The position numbers and the translations under genes were made by a program. From contig CM026428.1 in NCBI GenBank assembly GCA_014871385.1, positions 15,096,476 to 15,160,475 of the forward strand: a DNA stretch of 64,000 bases, in the 5' to 3' direction. Each line of letters begins with the position of its first letter. Within the stretch, counting starts at the first letter, position 1. Origin of the DNA: Ceratodon purpureus. Its lineage: Eukaryota; Streptophyta; Bryopsida; Pseudoditrichales; Ditrichaceae. This document shows positions 63,858 to 64,000 of this stretch, one piece after another. The notes below the pieces were generated by a model. It was not told the DNA's origin. It worked only from the letters and a program-made list of their open reading frames with translations, and searched no databases.

Positions 63858-64000
63858 TTAATGACAAAATATTGATCATTGTACACCTCTATTATTTTAG
63901 ATGCAACTTATGATTTTTATAAAACCTCAAATATTCACTTATTATATACACAGAATTTTTAAGTATGGTGACTTTAAAAATCACTTCTATTTTTTATTTT

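Overview
The window looks like nuclear DNA of a land plant. Three ordinary plant genes can be read, with GT-AG introns where they are split: a plastid-type Obg GTPase, a WOX13-clade homeobox gene and a two-domain trihelix factor. The intergenic DNA is AT-rich and carries short non-autonomous DNA transposons. The WOX13-type gene, the moderate gene density and the many TTAA-flanked elements would fit a bryophyte, perhaps a moss, but that placement is inference. No prokaryotic operon, CRISPR array or rRNA was seen.

The left half (about 3.7-33.4 kb) is dominated by a very large nested palindrome. Two nearly identical arms of about 10.96 kb (4998-15957 and 20678-31638) are inverted around a spacer of about 4.7 kb. 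Each arm holds a second inverted repeat of about 1.66 kb around a loop of about 2.76 kb. Each of the four resulting units (A 4982-6642, B 9401-11061, C 25575-27235, D 29994-31638) carries an identical intronless gene for a 154-aa secreted protein of a family I do not recognise. Outside the arms lies a clearly diverged outer pair (about 3.75-4.98 kb and 31.65-32.93 kb). Its right side carries an intact paralogue (gene E, 155 aa, six mature-region cysteines). Its left side carries only the promoter and first codons of a broken paralogue (F). Near-identical inner arms between diverged outer flanks suggest recent duplication or ongoing arm-to-arm gene conversion, as in ampliconic palindromes.

The right half holds single-copy genes, all on the minus strand: Obg (35167-38714, seven exons, 748 aa), WOX13-like (44169-46000, four exons visible, C-terminus uncertain, a start-stop uORF in the leader) and the trihelix gene (50575-52107, single exon, 510 aa). 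An unrecognised 207-aa ORF (47970-48593) may be repeat-derived.

Two element families are spread through the window. One has termini like CCCCTAAA...TTTAGGGG with TTAA on both sides, which suggests piggyBac-type non-autonomous elements (ten copies, one nested inside another and one hosting a Stowaway-like MITE). The other is 740-742 bp long, with a G-run terminal inverted repeat and 4-bp target duplications (three subtypes, each mirrored in both arms).
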